Positions 26,271 through 35,028 of a stretch of DNA of 64,000 nt are shown piece by piece. The notes beneath the pieces were generated by a model. It was not told where the DNA came from and made no database searches. It saw only the letters and a list, made by a program, of their open reading frames with translations. This DNA comes from Nocardiopsis kunsanensis DSM 44524. GTDB taxonomy: Bacteria > Actinomycetota > Actinomycetes > Streptosporangiales > Streptosporangiaceae. The DNA is taken from assembly GCF_000340965.1 (NCBI RefSeq), contig NZ_ANAY01000015.1:94675-158674 (forward strand), read 5' to 3'. Within the stretch, counting starts at the first letter, position 1. Each line of letters opens with the position of its first letter. A program made the position numbers and the translations under genes.

Positions 26271-26960
26271 TCAGTTGTCCTCGGCTGCGTCGTGGGTGAT
26301 CAGCGCCAGTTGCACCCGGCCGGTGAGGTCGAGCTTGGTCAGGGCGTTGGACACGTGTGCCTTGACCGTGCCCATCGACATGTACAGGCGTTCGGCGATC
26401 TCCGCGTTAGACAACCCGGCCGTGACAGCCTCGGCGACCTCGCGCTCACGGTCGGTGAGTAGGGCCAGGCGCGCGCGTGCTCGGTCGCGGCGCGAGGTGC
26501 GTCCCACGGTGGTGCCCGAACCGGCGACACGGTCCATGAGGGTGCGTGTGACGCTGGGTGAGAGCACCGGCTCCCCCGTCGCGGCGCGCTGCACCGCCTC
26601 GACGATGCGTTCGGGGTCGGTGTGCTTGAGCAGGTAGCCGGCGGCGCCGGCCTGCAGTGCTTCGACGACGGTGGTGTCGGCGTCGAAGGTGGTCAGCACC
26701 AGCACTTGCGGGGTCGCGACCTCCTCCTCCCGCAGTCGTGCGGTAGCGGCGATGCCGTCCACGCCGGGCATACGCACGTCCATGAGCACCACGTCGGGTC
26801 GGTACTCCTCCACAGCGGCGGGCACTTCCCTTCCGTCCGCGGCCTCCCCGACGATGGTGATGGACCGGTCTCCGGTGAGCATCATGCGCAGCCCCGAACG
26901 CACGAGCGGGTCGTCGTCGACCAACAGCACCCGCACCGGCGTGTTCGTGGTCCCGGTCAA
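26271..26960 (-). CDS. NarL/FixJ-type response regulator
   Basis: A 229-residue two-domain regulator. The receiver domain has acidic residues 15-17 (LLVDDDPLV), phosphoacceptor Asp 61 in VVLMDVRMPGVDG, the switch threonine in VLVLTTFDAD and lysine in GYLLKHTDPE. The C-terminal LuxR HTH reads LTDREREVAEAVTAGLSN and GTVKAHVSNALTKL. Its ATG overlaps the kinase stop by 4 bases, so the kinase and regulator are translated together. The target is probably the adjacent, now broken, membrane-protein locus or the MATE gene; inference only. Confidence 0.92.
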   Translation of the reverse strand: MTGTTNTPVRVLLVDDDPLVRSGLRMMLTGDRSITIVGEAADGREVPAAVEEYRPDVVLMDVRMPGVDGIAATARLREEEVATPQVLVLTTFDADTTVVEALQAGAAGYLLKHTDPERIVEAVQRAATGEPVLSPSVTRTLMDRVAGSGTTVGRTSRRDRARARLALLTDREREVAEAVTAGLSNAEIAERLYMSMGTVKAHVSNALTKLDLTGRVQLALITHDAAEDN

Positions 26961-28291
26961 CGTCTTTCCTCCTGGGCTCCCCGCGCCGTCTTCGTGGACT
27001 CGATTCTTCGGCCGTGCTCCCAGGGAAGCACGGCCGTGAGGTGGAACCGTCCGTCCACGGCCCCGTGGCTGATGCGGCCGCTCTCCAGGGCCACCCGTTC
27101 GGTGAGCCCGGCCAGCCCCGCCCCGAGCCCGGGGATCTCGGCAGGCGCGATACTGGACGGGAGCGCGTTGGCCACCGTCACCTCCATCCCGTGCTCGGGG
27201 TCGCCGGACAGCTCCACGTGCACACGGGATCCGGGCGCGTGTTTACGGGCGTTGGTCAGTCCCTCCTGCACCACCCGGTAGACGGTGCGCCCCACGGATC
27301 CGCCGGGCCGGTCGTCCTCGGGCAGTTCTCTCTCGATGACCACACGTTGCCCGGCGGCCACGGCCTCCTCCACGAGTGTGTCGATGTCCGCGGCCCCGGG
27401 CTGAGGCCGCGCGGTCCCGGTGTGTTCCTCGTCTGTGACCAGGTCGCCCGAGCGCAGCACCTCCAGGACCCCGCCGAGTTCGTCGAGGGCCTGGTGGGCG
27501 TTGTCCCGCACCACGGAAACGGCGGTGGCCAGTTCCTCGGCCTCCAGGGGTGCGGACTTACCCTCACGGGCGCGTTCGGTGCGGTAAGCCAGTGCTCCGG
27601 CGTGCACGCTCAGCAAGGACATGCGGTGGGCCACGGCGTCGTGCATCTCGCGGGCGATGCGCCTGCGTTCCTCGGAACGGGCGTCGTCGAGGTGGCGTTC
27701 ACGGTCCTGTCGAGCACGCGCGACGTCCTCCCGCAAGCGTTGCACGAGAATGCGCCGGGAGCGGATGGCGGTCCCCCATCCCACGCACGCGAGCATGAAA
27801 CCGATGGCGGCGGCGAGGGTCACGACCTGCATCCCCGTGCCGGGGACGTTCCACAGGACCCAGGGCAGTACCAGCACGCCCAGGATCGCGAAGGGCACGG
27901 TCCACACCCGCCAGGACCGGTAGATCGCCGCGCCGGCCAGACCCACGAACAGGGCCCCCATGGCGCTGACGGCCACGGCGGCGGCCAGCCCGACGGCCCA
28001 CATGACGGACATGGGGTGGGAGCGCCGCCACCGCAAGCTCAGGCAGGCCATCAGCCCCACGGCGGCGTCCACGGCGTAGTGCCAGTCCGGCTGGACCGTG
28101 CTGTAAGTGAGGCCCATCAGGAAGAAGAGCACGAGCTCGACACCCCACAGGGACAGGGCGAACAGGAACAGGGCGATGTCGACCGTCCTGTCGCGTACCG
28201 TGCGCCGGCCCGTCCCGGGCACGTCGTTCCCGGCTTTGGCGGCCGTTCCGGTGGGTGTTCCGGTCGGTCGGGGATCCGTGCTCGTGTCCAC
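26957..28291 (-). CDS. Two-component sensor histidine kinase (HisKA_3)
   Basis: A 444-residue sensor with a charged head, five or six hydrophobic segments (residues about 38-185, e.g. LVLFFLMGLTYSTV, AAAVAVSAMGALFVGLAGAA), a short coiled coil, then a HisKA_3 dimerisation helix with the phosphoacceptor in REMHDAVAHRMSLLSVHAG. The HATPase_c domain has VVQEGLTNARKHAPGS (N box) and GLGAGLAGLTERVALESG (G box). The GTG start is chosen for its upstream GAGGAC; an in-frame start further upstream adds 33 weakly coding residues. There is no large extracellular domain, as in cell-envelope stress sensors that pair with ABC transporters. Confidence 0.9.
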   Translation of the reverse strand: MDTSTDPRPTGTPTGTAAKAGNDVPGTGRRTVRDRTVDIALFLFALSLWGVELVLFFLMGLTYSTVQPDWHYAVDAAVGLMACLSLRWRRSHPMSVMWAVGLAAAVAVSAMGALFVGLAGAAIYRSWRVWTVPFAILGVLVLPWVLWNVPGTGMQVVTLAAAIGFMLACVGWGTAIRSRRILVQRLREDVARARQDRERHLDDARSEERRRIAREMHDAVAHRMSLLSVHAGALAYRTERAREGKSAPLEAEELATAVSVVRDNAHQALDELGGVLEVLRSGDLVTDEEHTGTARPQPGAADIDTLVEEAVAAGQRVVIERELPEDDRPGGSVGRTVYRVVQEGLTNARKHAPGSRVHVELSGDPEHGMEVTVANALPSSIAPAEIPGLGAGLAGLTERVALESGRISHGAVDGRFHLTAVLPWEHGRRIESTKTARGAQEERR

Positions 28292-28378
28292 CGCCCTGTG
28301 TCCTCTCCCCCGTCGTGGTGCCCTGAGGTGTGCCGCTGAGCCGCCACTGTCCTCGGTCGATCCGCCGTCGGGACGATT

Positions 28379-29001
28379 GTGACCGATCACGGAAGAGCTC
28401 GCTTCGGCCCTGTGGACGGCGGTGACCGGTCAGGGTTCATCTACCGCCCGCGCGGACGCTGGCCGATCATGCCGACCCTCATGATTCCGATGGCCTCGGC
28501 GCTCAGTGCGCTGTTCGTGGTGGGAGCCGGGGAGCGCTGGGCCTGGCCAACGATCATCACCGGCATGGTCACGCCGTTCGAGGTGGACAGCGGGCTGTCG
28601 ATCCTGCTCCTGTTGTCGGTGGTCATGCTGACCCCGGGCGTGGACCCGCACCTGCGTGTGGACGCCAACGACAGCAGCGACAACCAACTCCAGGTGTGGG
28701 CGGCGTTGCTGGGGACCCGTTGTTGTCTGCGCCTGCGGTGGTGGCGACGGTGTGGCTGTACCTGGCCGGGATGCCTTGGTGGTCGGTGCCGTTCGGGACG
28801 GTCAACGGGATCGTGGTCGCCTGGATCCTGGGGCGGCTGGCCCATCGGCGCCTGGAGAACCGGTTGGCGGAGACCTTCACACACATGCGCCACGGCCGGG
28901 AGGTGGCGTTGGGGGCGTTGCCGGAGCGGGGCTCGTGGTTGGACGCCCTGCAACGGGGCGCCCTGAACACGAACGAGGAGAACCGCGCCAAGGGTTCCTG
29001 A
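28379..29001 (+). pseudogene. Frameshifted integral membrane protein, probably transporter relic
   Basis: Two abutting coding-like frames together encode one hydrophobic protein. The first (from about 28469) reads MIPMASALSALFVVGAG, TIITGMVTPFEVDSG and ILLLLSVVMLTPGVDP, then NQLQVWAALLG. The frame then shifts by one near 28700-28715 and continues PLLSAPAVVATVWLYLAGMP, VPFGTVNGIVVAWILGRLAH and a charged tail ending at 29001. Hydrophobic segments and the small C-terminal charged domain resemble the end of an ABC-2 type permease. It faces the two-component system, which may once have regulated it. A sequencing error is the alternative to a real frameshift. Confidence 0.55.
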
Positions 29002-29025
29002 CCCGGGCCCGTGCGGGTGTCCCCC

Positions 29026-30249
29026 TCACTCGGCGCGGGGCGGGAGCGGGCCCGGCGCCCCCCGCTTCGCTCCGGCCATGACGACGAGGAGCGCGAGCGC
29101 GGCCGTCGTCGCGGCGGCCACCGGCAACAGTCCGGTACTGACCGCGACGGCCGCCCCGCCCGCCACGCCTCCGAGGGCCGCGCCGAGGTGTACCGAACTG
29201 CTCTGTACCGCCATCGCCTGGGTGGCCACTCGTGGTCCGACCCGGTCGAGTACCAGCGCCTGGAGCGCGGGAGGAACCGCCCATGCCGCCGCGGACCAGA
29301 CCACGAGCACGGCGGTGACCAGCAGGATCGGGACCGGCCGCGCGTTCCAGACCAGGAGGAGGACGACCATGGCCGCACAGAAGAGGACGAGGGTGAAGCG
29401 CAAGGTGTGTTCGGCGCCGAAGCGGTCCACGGACCGCCCTGCCCCTTGTGTCCCGACGAGCCCGCCCGTACCGACGGCGACAAGGACGGCGGCGAGGGTA
29501 TGCGGGGTGGCCCCGGCGGTGTCGGCGAGGAAGGGCGCCAGGTAGGTCTGGAAGGCCAGGTTCCCGGCGACCGCCAGTGCGGTGGCCACGAGAAGGACAA
29601 CCACAGAGGGCGTGACCAGTGGGCGCAGCAGTCCACGGACGGAGGTCGGTTGCCCGGTCCCGCCCTTCTCCCCCGCCACGGGACCGACCGTTCCGTCTGC
29701 CTCCGGCAGGGTCCGGCCGCCCACCACCAGGGCGAACACACCCAGCGTCCCGCACAGCACGAACGCGGCCGCCCACCCCAGAGTTGCCCCGGTCCAGGCC
29801 CCTGCGGGCACTCCGACCAGGACGGCAGCGGTCAGCCCGGTCATGACGGTGGCCAGGTACCGTCCGCGCTGTTCGAGGGGAGCGCGGGTCCCGGCCAGGG
29901 CCAGGGCGGCGGGCAGGACCACGGCACCGGCGAGCGCGGCCACCACCCGTACCGCCATGAGCTGGGTGTAGGTGTCCACGAGCGGCACGACGAGGTTGGC
30001 GGCGCCGAAGACGGCCAGCGCGGTCAGCAGCGTGGCCCGGGTGGGAAGGCGGGTGAGTAGGAGCGCCCACAGTGGCGCGGTCACGGCGTAGGTGAGCGAG
30101 TAGACGGTGACCAACTGCCCGGCGGCGGTCTCGGAGACCGACAGGTCGTCGGCGAGTTCGGGGAGCACACCGAGCACGATGAAGTCGTCGGTCTGGATGG
30201 TGAAGGCGGCCAGTGTCAGGGCGAGGATCCAGAGAGGTGGCGAACGCAT
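29026..30249 (-). CDS. MFS transporter (DHA1-type drug exporter)
   Basis: A 407-residue, 12-helix major facilitator. N-terminal TIQTDDFIVLGVLPELADDL carries the acidic residue near TM1; the TM2-3 loop is ALLLTRLPTRATLL; the second half begins LRPLVTPSVVVLLVATALAV. This layout is typical of CmlA/AraJ-like DHA1 exporters. Its start codon lies 2 bases from a 28-base palindrome shared with the divergent TetR gene, so it is almost certainly derepressed by that regulator's ligand, likely an exported drug. Confidence 0.88.
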   Translation of the reverse strand: MRSPPLWILALTLAAFTIQTDDFIVLGVLPELADDLSVSETAAGQLVTVYSLTYAVTAPLWALLLTRLPTRATLLTALAVFGAANLVVPLVDTYTQLMAVRVVAALAGAVVLPAALALAGTRAPLEQRGRYLATVMTGLTAAVLVGVPAGAWTGATLGWAAAFVLCGTLGVFALVVGGRTLPEADGTVGPVAGEKGGTGQPTSVRGLLRPLVTPSVVVLLVATALAVAGNLAFQTYLAPFLADTAGATPHTLAAVLVAVGTGGLVGTQGAGRSVDRFGAEHTLRFTLVLFCAAMVVLLLVWNARPVPILLVTAVLVVWSAAAWAVPPALQALVLDRVGPRVATQAMAVQSSSVHLGAALGGVAGGAAVAVSTGLLPVAAATTAALALLVVMAGAKRGAPGPLPPRAE

Positions 30250-30251
30250 CG

Positions 30252-30279
30252 AATTAAGGTAACAGCTGTTCCCCTAATT
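30252..30279. promoter_or_regulatory. 28-base TetR operator between MFS and tetR
   Basis: A 28-base palindrome centred on AACAGCTGTT (30261-30270), with flanks AATTA and TAATT; only two of 14 base pairs mismatch. It overlaps the immediate upstream region of the MFS start, so bound repressor would block initiation. Assignment to the adjacent TetR is inferred. Confidence 0.65.
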
Positions 30280-30339
30280 TCGTGTGCCAAGGTGAGGACC
30301 GACCTCGCCCGAAAGCTCTCGCCCGGAAGGTGGTGCCTC

Positions 30340-30924
30340 GTGGCCCGACCCACCGACCCCGCCCGCCGCCGCGCGGTTCTCGACGCCGTCGCCGAGCAAC
30401 TCACCCACACCGGCGTGAGCGGGTTCACGCTGCGCGGCCTCGCCCAGGGCATGGGACAGAGCACCCGCGTACTGACCCACCACTTCACGGACAAGGAGGC
30501 ATTGCTCGCCGCCGTCCTCACCCACCTGGACGAACGCCAACACACAGCGCTGCGCGCGGCCCCCGGCTGGGACGACCCCGCGGTGCCGGTCTCGGCGATC
30601 GTGCGTGATTCCTGGCGGCGCCACCTGTCCGAGGAGGAACGGCCGATGACCCGCCTGGTGCTGGAGATCGAGGGTCTGGCGGCGGCCGGGCACCTGCCGG
30701 TGGGCCCGGGGTTCGTACGCGGCCGGGCCGAGTTCGTCGCCGACTGCATGCGCGTGCGCGGCGCTTCACCGGAGGCTGCGCTGACCGGGGCGACCCTGCT
30801 CAACGCGGCCTACTCGGGCCTGGAGAAGGATCTGCTCATCACTGGCGACCACGAGCGCGCGGAGGCCGGGCTCGAGGCGCTCTGCACGTGGGCGGACTCC
30901 CTCACCCGACCCGGGCACCTCTGA
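30340..30924 (+). CDS. TetR family regulator (controls divergent MFS exporter)
   Basis: A 194-residue TetR protein with N-terminal HTH (RRAVLDAVAEQLTHTGV, FTLRGLAQGMGQSTRVLTHHF, TDKEALLAAVL) and a helical ligand domain. The GTG at 30340 is preferred, with GGAAGG about 10 bases upstream; an in-frame GTG at 30292 would add 16 residues. It is divergent from the DHA1 exporter with a 28-base palindrome between, a classic self-regulated drug efflux pair. Confidence 0.83.
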   Translation: MARPTDPARRRAVLDAVAEQLTHTGVSGFTLRGLAQGMGQSTRVLTHHFTDKEALLAAVLTHLDERQHTALRAAPGWDDPAVPVSAIVRDSWRRHLSEEERPMTRLVLEIEGLAAAGHLPVGPGFVRGRAEFVADCMRVRGASPEAALTGATLLNAAYSGLEKDLLITGDHERAEAGLEALCTWADSLTRPGHL

Positions 30925-30970
30925 AAGCCACCGGCGCCCCTCGAGACCGCCGACAGCCCCGGGCCCGCGC

Positions 30971-31624
30971 TCAGGCCTCCTCGGCGTCCATGTCTTCGTC
31001 CCGCGTGATCTGGGCGAACAGGCCCTCGAGCCCGTCCAGGAACGCGGTCAGTGCGAGCTCGAAGCTGGCGTCGTCGATCTCCGAGGCGTGTTCGGGGAGC
31101 CGGTGGGCCTGGGTCAGGTTCGGGTACCGGTCGCGGTAGACCCGCACGTCGTCGTCGAACCCGCGCGCGAACGACTGTGTGGCCGCTCCCACGATCAGGT
31201 ACTTGACCGAGGCGCCGATCATCGTGGCCTGCTTGGGCGGCCACCCCGCGCTCACGAGCCCGCCGTGCACGGCGTCGGCCCGGCGCAGGGCCTCCTCGCG
31301 CCGTCCGGGTCCGGCGGCGGCCACGGGCAGCAGGTTGGGGTGGCGGGTGAGCGCCTCACGGTAGGAGCGCGACCAGCGGGCCAGGCCCTCGCGCCAGTCC
31401 TGGTCGAAACCGGACACGTCGATGTCGGCGGTGACTTCCTCGGAGATCTCCGTGAGCAGCTCGTCCTTGTTGCCGTAGTGGCTGTACAGGGAGGCGGCGC
31501 GCACGTCCAGCTCCTGAGCGAGCTTGCGCATGGACAGCTTCTCGAGCCCGTCCCGGTCGATGACCGCCAGTGCGGCCGCGCGGATGGCCGGCTTGCTCAG
31601 GATCGGCGTCTTGGGTCGGGCCAC
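30971..31624 (-). CDS. TetR family regulator (TetR_C-type, controls divergent acyl-CoA dehydrogenase)
   Basis: A 217-residue regulator. The HTH reads LSMRKLAQELDVRAASLYSHY with preceding AIRAAALAVIDRDGLEK, the form found in class TetR(C) regulators. The C-terminal domain is helical with an acidic end. The GTG start has GGGAG upstream. It is divergent from an acyl-CoA dehydrogenase gene, with a 29-base near-perfect palindrome close to the dehydrogenase start. Control of acyl-CoA oxidation by an acyl ligand is the simplest reading. Confidence 0.83.
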   Translation of the reverse strand: MARPKTPILSKPAIRAAALAVIDRDGLEKLSMRKLAQELDVRAASLYSHYGNKDELLTEISEEVTADIDVSGFDQDWREGLARWSRSYREALTRHPNLLPVAAAGPGRREEALRRADAVHGGLVSAGWPPKQATMIGASVKYLIVGAATQSFARGFDDDVRVYRDRYPNLTQAHRLPEHASEIDDASFELALTAFLDGLEGLFAQITRDEDMDAEEA

Positions 31625-31807
31625 GGACCTGTCTCCCTACTTCTCCGGGCGCGGACTCCCCGGGGCTGTCGGTGTCCGACCTGATCATCGCACGTCGACC
31701 GGGAGCCGGTCCCATCGCAGCCCGTACCTTCCCTCTCCGTGGCCGGGGAGCTGGGGTGATCCGTGGCGTCGGGGGTCTTGCACAAGCGGCCTGGGAAACC
31801 GTACCCT

Positions 31808-31836
31808 CCAATAACCGAACAGTGTTAGGTTATTGG
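31808..31836. promoter_or_regulatory. 29-base TetR operator upstream of acyl-CoA dehydrogenase
   Basis: Perfect 9-base outer arms CCAATAACC (31808-31816) and GGTTATTGG (31828-31836). The inner bases AACAGTGTT extend the symmetry, leaving one mismatched pair in 29 bases. It ends 10 bases before the GTG start and would block translation-proximal transcription when bound. Confidence 0.7.
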
Positions 31837-31846
31837 GGAGCTGACC

Positions 31847-33022
31847 GTGATCGACTTCTCGTTGAGCGACGAGCAACGCGCCGTGCGCGACTGGGTCCGG
31901 ACCTTCGTCGAGCGCGAACTCATGCCGCTGGAGAACGAGGTCCTGCGCCGCGAACGCGCCGGCGCCGAGCCGGGCCTCAACGCGAACGAGGTCCGCGAAC
32001 TGCGTGCTCTGGCCCGCAAGTCCGACTTCTGGGGCGTGGAGACCCCGGAGGAGTACGGCGGGATGGGACTGGATCCGGTCACCGCCGCCATCATCGAGAC
32101 CGAACTCGGCCGGACCTTCCTGACCTTCAAGTTCGGTGGCGAGGCCGACAACATCCTCTTCCACGCCAACGAACAGCAGAAGCGCGACTATCTGCTGCCG
32201 ACCATCAACGGTGAACGCCGCTCCTGCTTCGCCATCACCGAACCCGGCGCCGGCTCCGACGCCAAGGCGATCCGCGCGACAGCGGTCCGCGACGGCGACG
32301 AGTGGGTCATCAACGGCGAGAAGACCTTCATCACCGGCGGGAACGAGGCCGACTTCGCGCTCGTCTTCGCCGTCACCGACCAGGACAAGGGCGCCAACGG
32401 CGGGGTGACCTGCTTCCTCGTCGACCGCGAGCACGGCTGGACCTCCGAGCCCATCGACACCATGGGTGAGCGCCGCCCGGCCTCCCTCGTCTTCCAGGAC
32501 GTGCGCGTGCCCCACGCCAACATCCTGGGTGAGGAGGGGCGCGGCTTCGAACTCGCGATGAAGTGGATCGGCAAGGGCCGCTACCTGCTGCCCGCCCGCG
32601 CGCTCGGCGGCTGCGAGCGGCTCCTGGACATGGCGATCGAGTACTCCAGGACCCGGCAGACCTTCGGCTCACCCATCGCCGACCGCCAGGCCATCCAGTG
32701 GATGATCGCCGACTCCCAGACCGAGATCGAAGCGCTGCGGCTGCTCGTGCTGCACGCCGCGTGGCAGGTGGAGCAGGGGCACGACTCCCGCCACGCGCAG
32801 TCCATCGCCAAGCTGTACGGCGGTGTGAAGGCCAACGAGATCGTCGACCGGGTCATGCAGATCCACGGCGGAATGGGCTACACGCGCGAGCTGCCGATCG
32901 AGCGTTTCTACAGGGACCTGCGCCTGCTGCGGATCTTCGAGGGCACCGACGAGATCCAGCGGCGCACGATCGCCCGTGACCTGCTCAAGGGCCACGTGAA
33001 GGTGGGCGCAACCTTGGGCTGA
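31847..33022 (+). CDS. Acyl-CoA dehydrogenase
   Basis: A 391-residue flavoenzyme that oxidises acyl-CoA to trans-2-enoyl-CoA. Signature 1 is CFAITEPGAGSDA (residues about 126-138). The C-terminal block GGMGYTRELPIERFYRDLR continues to LRIFEGTDEIQRRTIAR, with the catalytic-base glutamate expected in the EGT position. GGGGAG precedes the GTG start. It stands alone behind its own terminator, under the divergent TetR's palindromic operator. Chain-length preference is not deducible. Confidence 0.92.
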   Translation: MIDFSLSDEQRAVRDWVRTFVERELMPLENEVLRRERAGAEPGLNANEVRELRALARKSDFWGVETPEEYGGMGLDPVTAAIIETELGRTFLTFKFGGEADNILFHANEQQKRDYLLPTINGERRSCFAITEPGAGSDAKAIRATAVRDGDEWVINGEKTFITGGNEADFALVFAVTDQDKGANGGVTCFLVDREHGWTSEPIDTMGERRPASLVFQDVRVPHANILGEEGRGFELAMKWIGKGRYLLPARALGGCERLLDMAIEYSRTRQTFGSPIADRQAIQWMIADSQTEIEALRLLVLHAAWQVEQGHDSRHAQSIAKLYGGVKANEIVDRVMQIHGGMGYTRELPIERFYRDLRLLRIFEGTDEIQRRTIARDLLKGHVKVGATLG

Positions 33023-33038
33023 CACGGGAGCCGGGAGG

Positions 33039-33075
33039 GGCCCGACCGGACGGCATGGAGTCCGGTCGGGCCTTT
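33039..33075 (+). terminator. Rho-independent terminator after acyl-CoA dehydrogenase
   Basis: Perfect 13-base arms GGCCCGACCGGAC and GTCCGGTCGGGCC, 8-base loop, then TTT. Confidence 0.8.
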
Positions 33076-33227
33076 CGCACGTCACGGGCGCTCCTGCGTC
33101 CCACGTGCGGCACGCATGGCGTGCATGGCGTGTGCCTCGGGCCGTGAGCCGTTCCCCGCACGCCCGGGGCAGGCGCACGGGGACGAGACACGGGGGTGCA
33201 GCCCGAGATCCGGCACGCAGGGCTCTT

Positions 33228-33602
33228 CTAGCTGACGCCGACCAGGTCGCAGACGAAGACCAGCGTCTCGCCGGGCTTGATGATGCCGCCGGCGCCACGC
33301 TCGCCGTAGGCCATGTGCGGCGGGATGAGCAGCTGACGGCGGCCGCCCACGCGCATGCCCATCACACCCTGGTCCCAGCCGGAGATGACCATGCCCGAAC
33401 CGAGGCGGAAGCTCAGGGGCTCACCTCGGTTCCAGCTGGCGTCGAACTCCTCGCCGGTGGAGTGTGCGACACCGACGTAGTGGACCTGGACGGTGCTGCC
33501 GTGGCCGGCCTGCTCGCCTTCACCGATCTTCAGGTCGGTGACCTGCAGGTCGGTCGGCGGCGGGCCGTCGATGAAGTCGATCTCGGGGCGCTCGAGCTCC
33601 AT
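33228..33602 (-). CDS. FKBP-type peptidyl-prolyl cis-trans isomerase
   Basis: A 124-residue single FKBP domain, close to the minimal size, with no signal or anchor, so cytoplasmic. Family landmarks: VQVHYVGVAHSTGEEFDASW, LSFRLGSGMVISGWDQGVMG, GMRVGGRRQLLIPPHMAYGE and the closing strand TLVFVCDLVGVS. It catalyses proline isomerisation during folding. GAGGGGGAACACC precedes the ATG. It is upstream of manA on the same strand side but is transcribed last; the 55-base gap permits co-transcription. Confidence 0.93.
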   Translation of the reverse strand: MELERPEIDFIDGPPPTDLQVTDLKIGEGEQAGHGSTVQVHYVGVAHSTGEEFDASWNRGEPLSFRLGSGMVISGWDQGVMGMRVGGRRQLLIPPHMAYGERGAGGIIKPGETLVFVCDLVGVS

Positions 33603-33657
33603 GGTGTTCCCCCTCGTTCTCCGTGGAAACGGATGGATGTGAACCGAAGGGGCCAGG

Positions 33658-35028
33658 TTATCCGCGGGACCGGTGTGCGGAAGCCGGGGCCGCAGGGACC
33701 GAAGCCCTGGTGACGCCCCCGGAATCGGGCCCGGCGGTGGCGCCGGCCGAGACGCCGACGCTCGCGGCGGCCCTCGCAACAGCAGCGGACCCGGCGGAGG
33801 AGCCGACAGGTGCCCCGGACGCGGCCCCCACGACGACGTTCGATGCGGCCCCGACGGTGGCGGCGACGACGTGCCCGCGGCCTTCGATCTTGACCGCACC
33901 GCTGTCGGCCGGGACGAAGACCGATTCCCCGCGGGAGAGGGTCATCCCCTGCCCCACTTCGGCGACCAGCTCGACCTGCCCGTCGAGGACCAGTACCACG
34001 CAGGGCCCCTGCCCGGGCAGGTGGGCGGTGATGCGGCCCGGCCCGATCTCGTGCAACGCGAACTCCGGGGCTCCGGGCCTGTACTCGCGTCTTCCGTCCA
34101 GGAACTCCGGCTGGGCGTAGGGGATCGGCAACACGGAGAAGTCGACGACCTCGAGCAGCTCGGTGGCGTCCACGTGTTTGCCGGTCAGTCCGGCACGGAG
34201 CACGTTGTCGGAGCTGGCCATGACCTCGATCGCGGTGCCCTGCAGATACGCGTGCAGGTTGCCCGCAGGCAGGAACAGTGCCTGGCCGGGCCACAGGGTG
34301 ATGCGGTTGAGCAGGAGCGAGGCGACCGCCCCCGGATCGCCCGGGTAGCGCTCCGCCAGATCCGGGACGATGCGTCCGTGCGGCCCGCGCCGGTCGCACG
34401 TGGACCATTCGGCCACGAAGTCGGACAGGAGCCGTTCGCGGCGGTCCTCGGAGAGGGTGAGCAGGCGGGTCAGGGCCGAACGCAGGGCCCTGTGGGTGTC
34501 GGCGTCCGCGAGGTCCCCACGCAGGTCGCGGGCGAGCTCACAGGTCAGGTCGCGCAGGTCGTACCGGGCGGCCTCGGGCTCACGGAAACCGCACAGGGCC
34601 TCGAAGGGTTCCAGGGCCAGGAGGAGTTCTGGTTTGTGGTGCGGGTCACGGTAGTTGCGGTGCGGGGCGTCGAGCGGGATTCCGCGGTGTTCCTCGGCGT
34701 CGAACCCCTGACGGGCGCGTTCGGCGTTGGGGTGGACCTGGAGGGACAGGGGCTGCTCAGCGGCCAGATACTTGAGAAGGAACGGCAGGCGTGCACCGAA
34801 CCGTTCGGTGACCTCGGGCCCCAGGACGCGCTGCGGGGCGTCGGAGATCAGGCTCGGCAGGGGGTGCGCGGAACCGTCGGCGGACCGGGCCGAACTGGGG
34901 GCGCCGTGGTGGGCCCCGAGCCAGAGTTCGGCCTGCGGGGTGCCGTCGGATTCGGTGCCCAGGAGGTCGGGGATGGCCGTGCGCGCTCCCCAGGCGTACG
35001 GTCTTACCTGGTTGGTGAGCCTGTGCAT
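33658..35028 (-). CDS. manA: Mannose-6-phosphate isomerase, class I
   Basis: A 456-residue type I phosphomannose isomerase that interconverts mannose-6-phosphate and fructose-6-phosphate. Visible: YAWGARTAIPDLLG at the N-terminus, AELWLGAHHGAPS, LPFLLKYLAAEQPLSLQVHPN (zinc QxH), and YLQGTAIEVMASSDNVLRAGLTGK. The last ~60 residues form an Ala/Gly/Ser/Val low-complexity tail with no counterpart in ordinary ManA (usually about 390-400 residues). The ATG directly before HRLTNQVRPYAWG is backed by GGGGAGC. Confidence 0.9.
   Translation of the reverse strand: MHRLTNQVRPYAWGARTAIPDLLGTESDGTPQAELWLGAHHGAPSSARSADGSAHPLPSLISDAPQRVLGPEVTERFGARLPFLLKYLAAEQPLSLQVHPNAERARQGFDAEEHRGIPLDAPHRNYRDPHHKPELLLALEPFEALCGFREPEAARYDLRDLTCELARDLRGDLADADTHRALRSALTRLLTLSEDRRERLLSDFVAEWSTCDRRGPHGRIVPDLAERYPGDPGAVASLLLNRITLWPGQALFLPAGNLHAYLQGTAIEVMASSDNVLRAGLTGKHVDATELLEVVDFSVLPIPYAQPEFLDGRREYRPGAPEFALHEIGPGRITAHLPGQGPCVVLVLDGQVELVAEVGQGMTLSRGESVFVPADSGAVKIEGRGHVVAATVGAASNVVVGAASGAPVGSSAGSAAVARAAASVGVSAGATAGPDSGGVTRASVPAAPASAHRSRG

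Noticed and set aside
26957..28390. Histidine kinase start 33 codons upstream
   Set aside because: The added residues are weakly coding and run toward the opposite relic gene; GTG 28291 has GAGGAC upstream.
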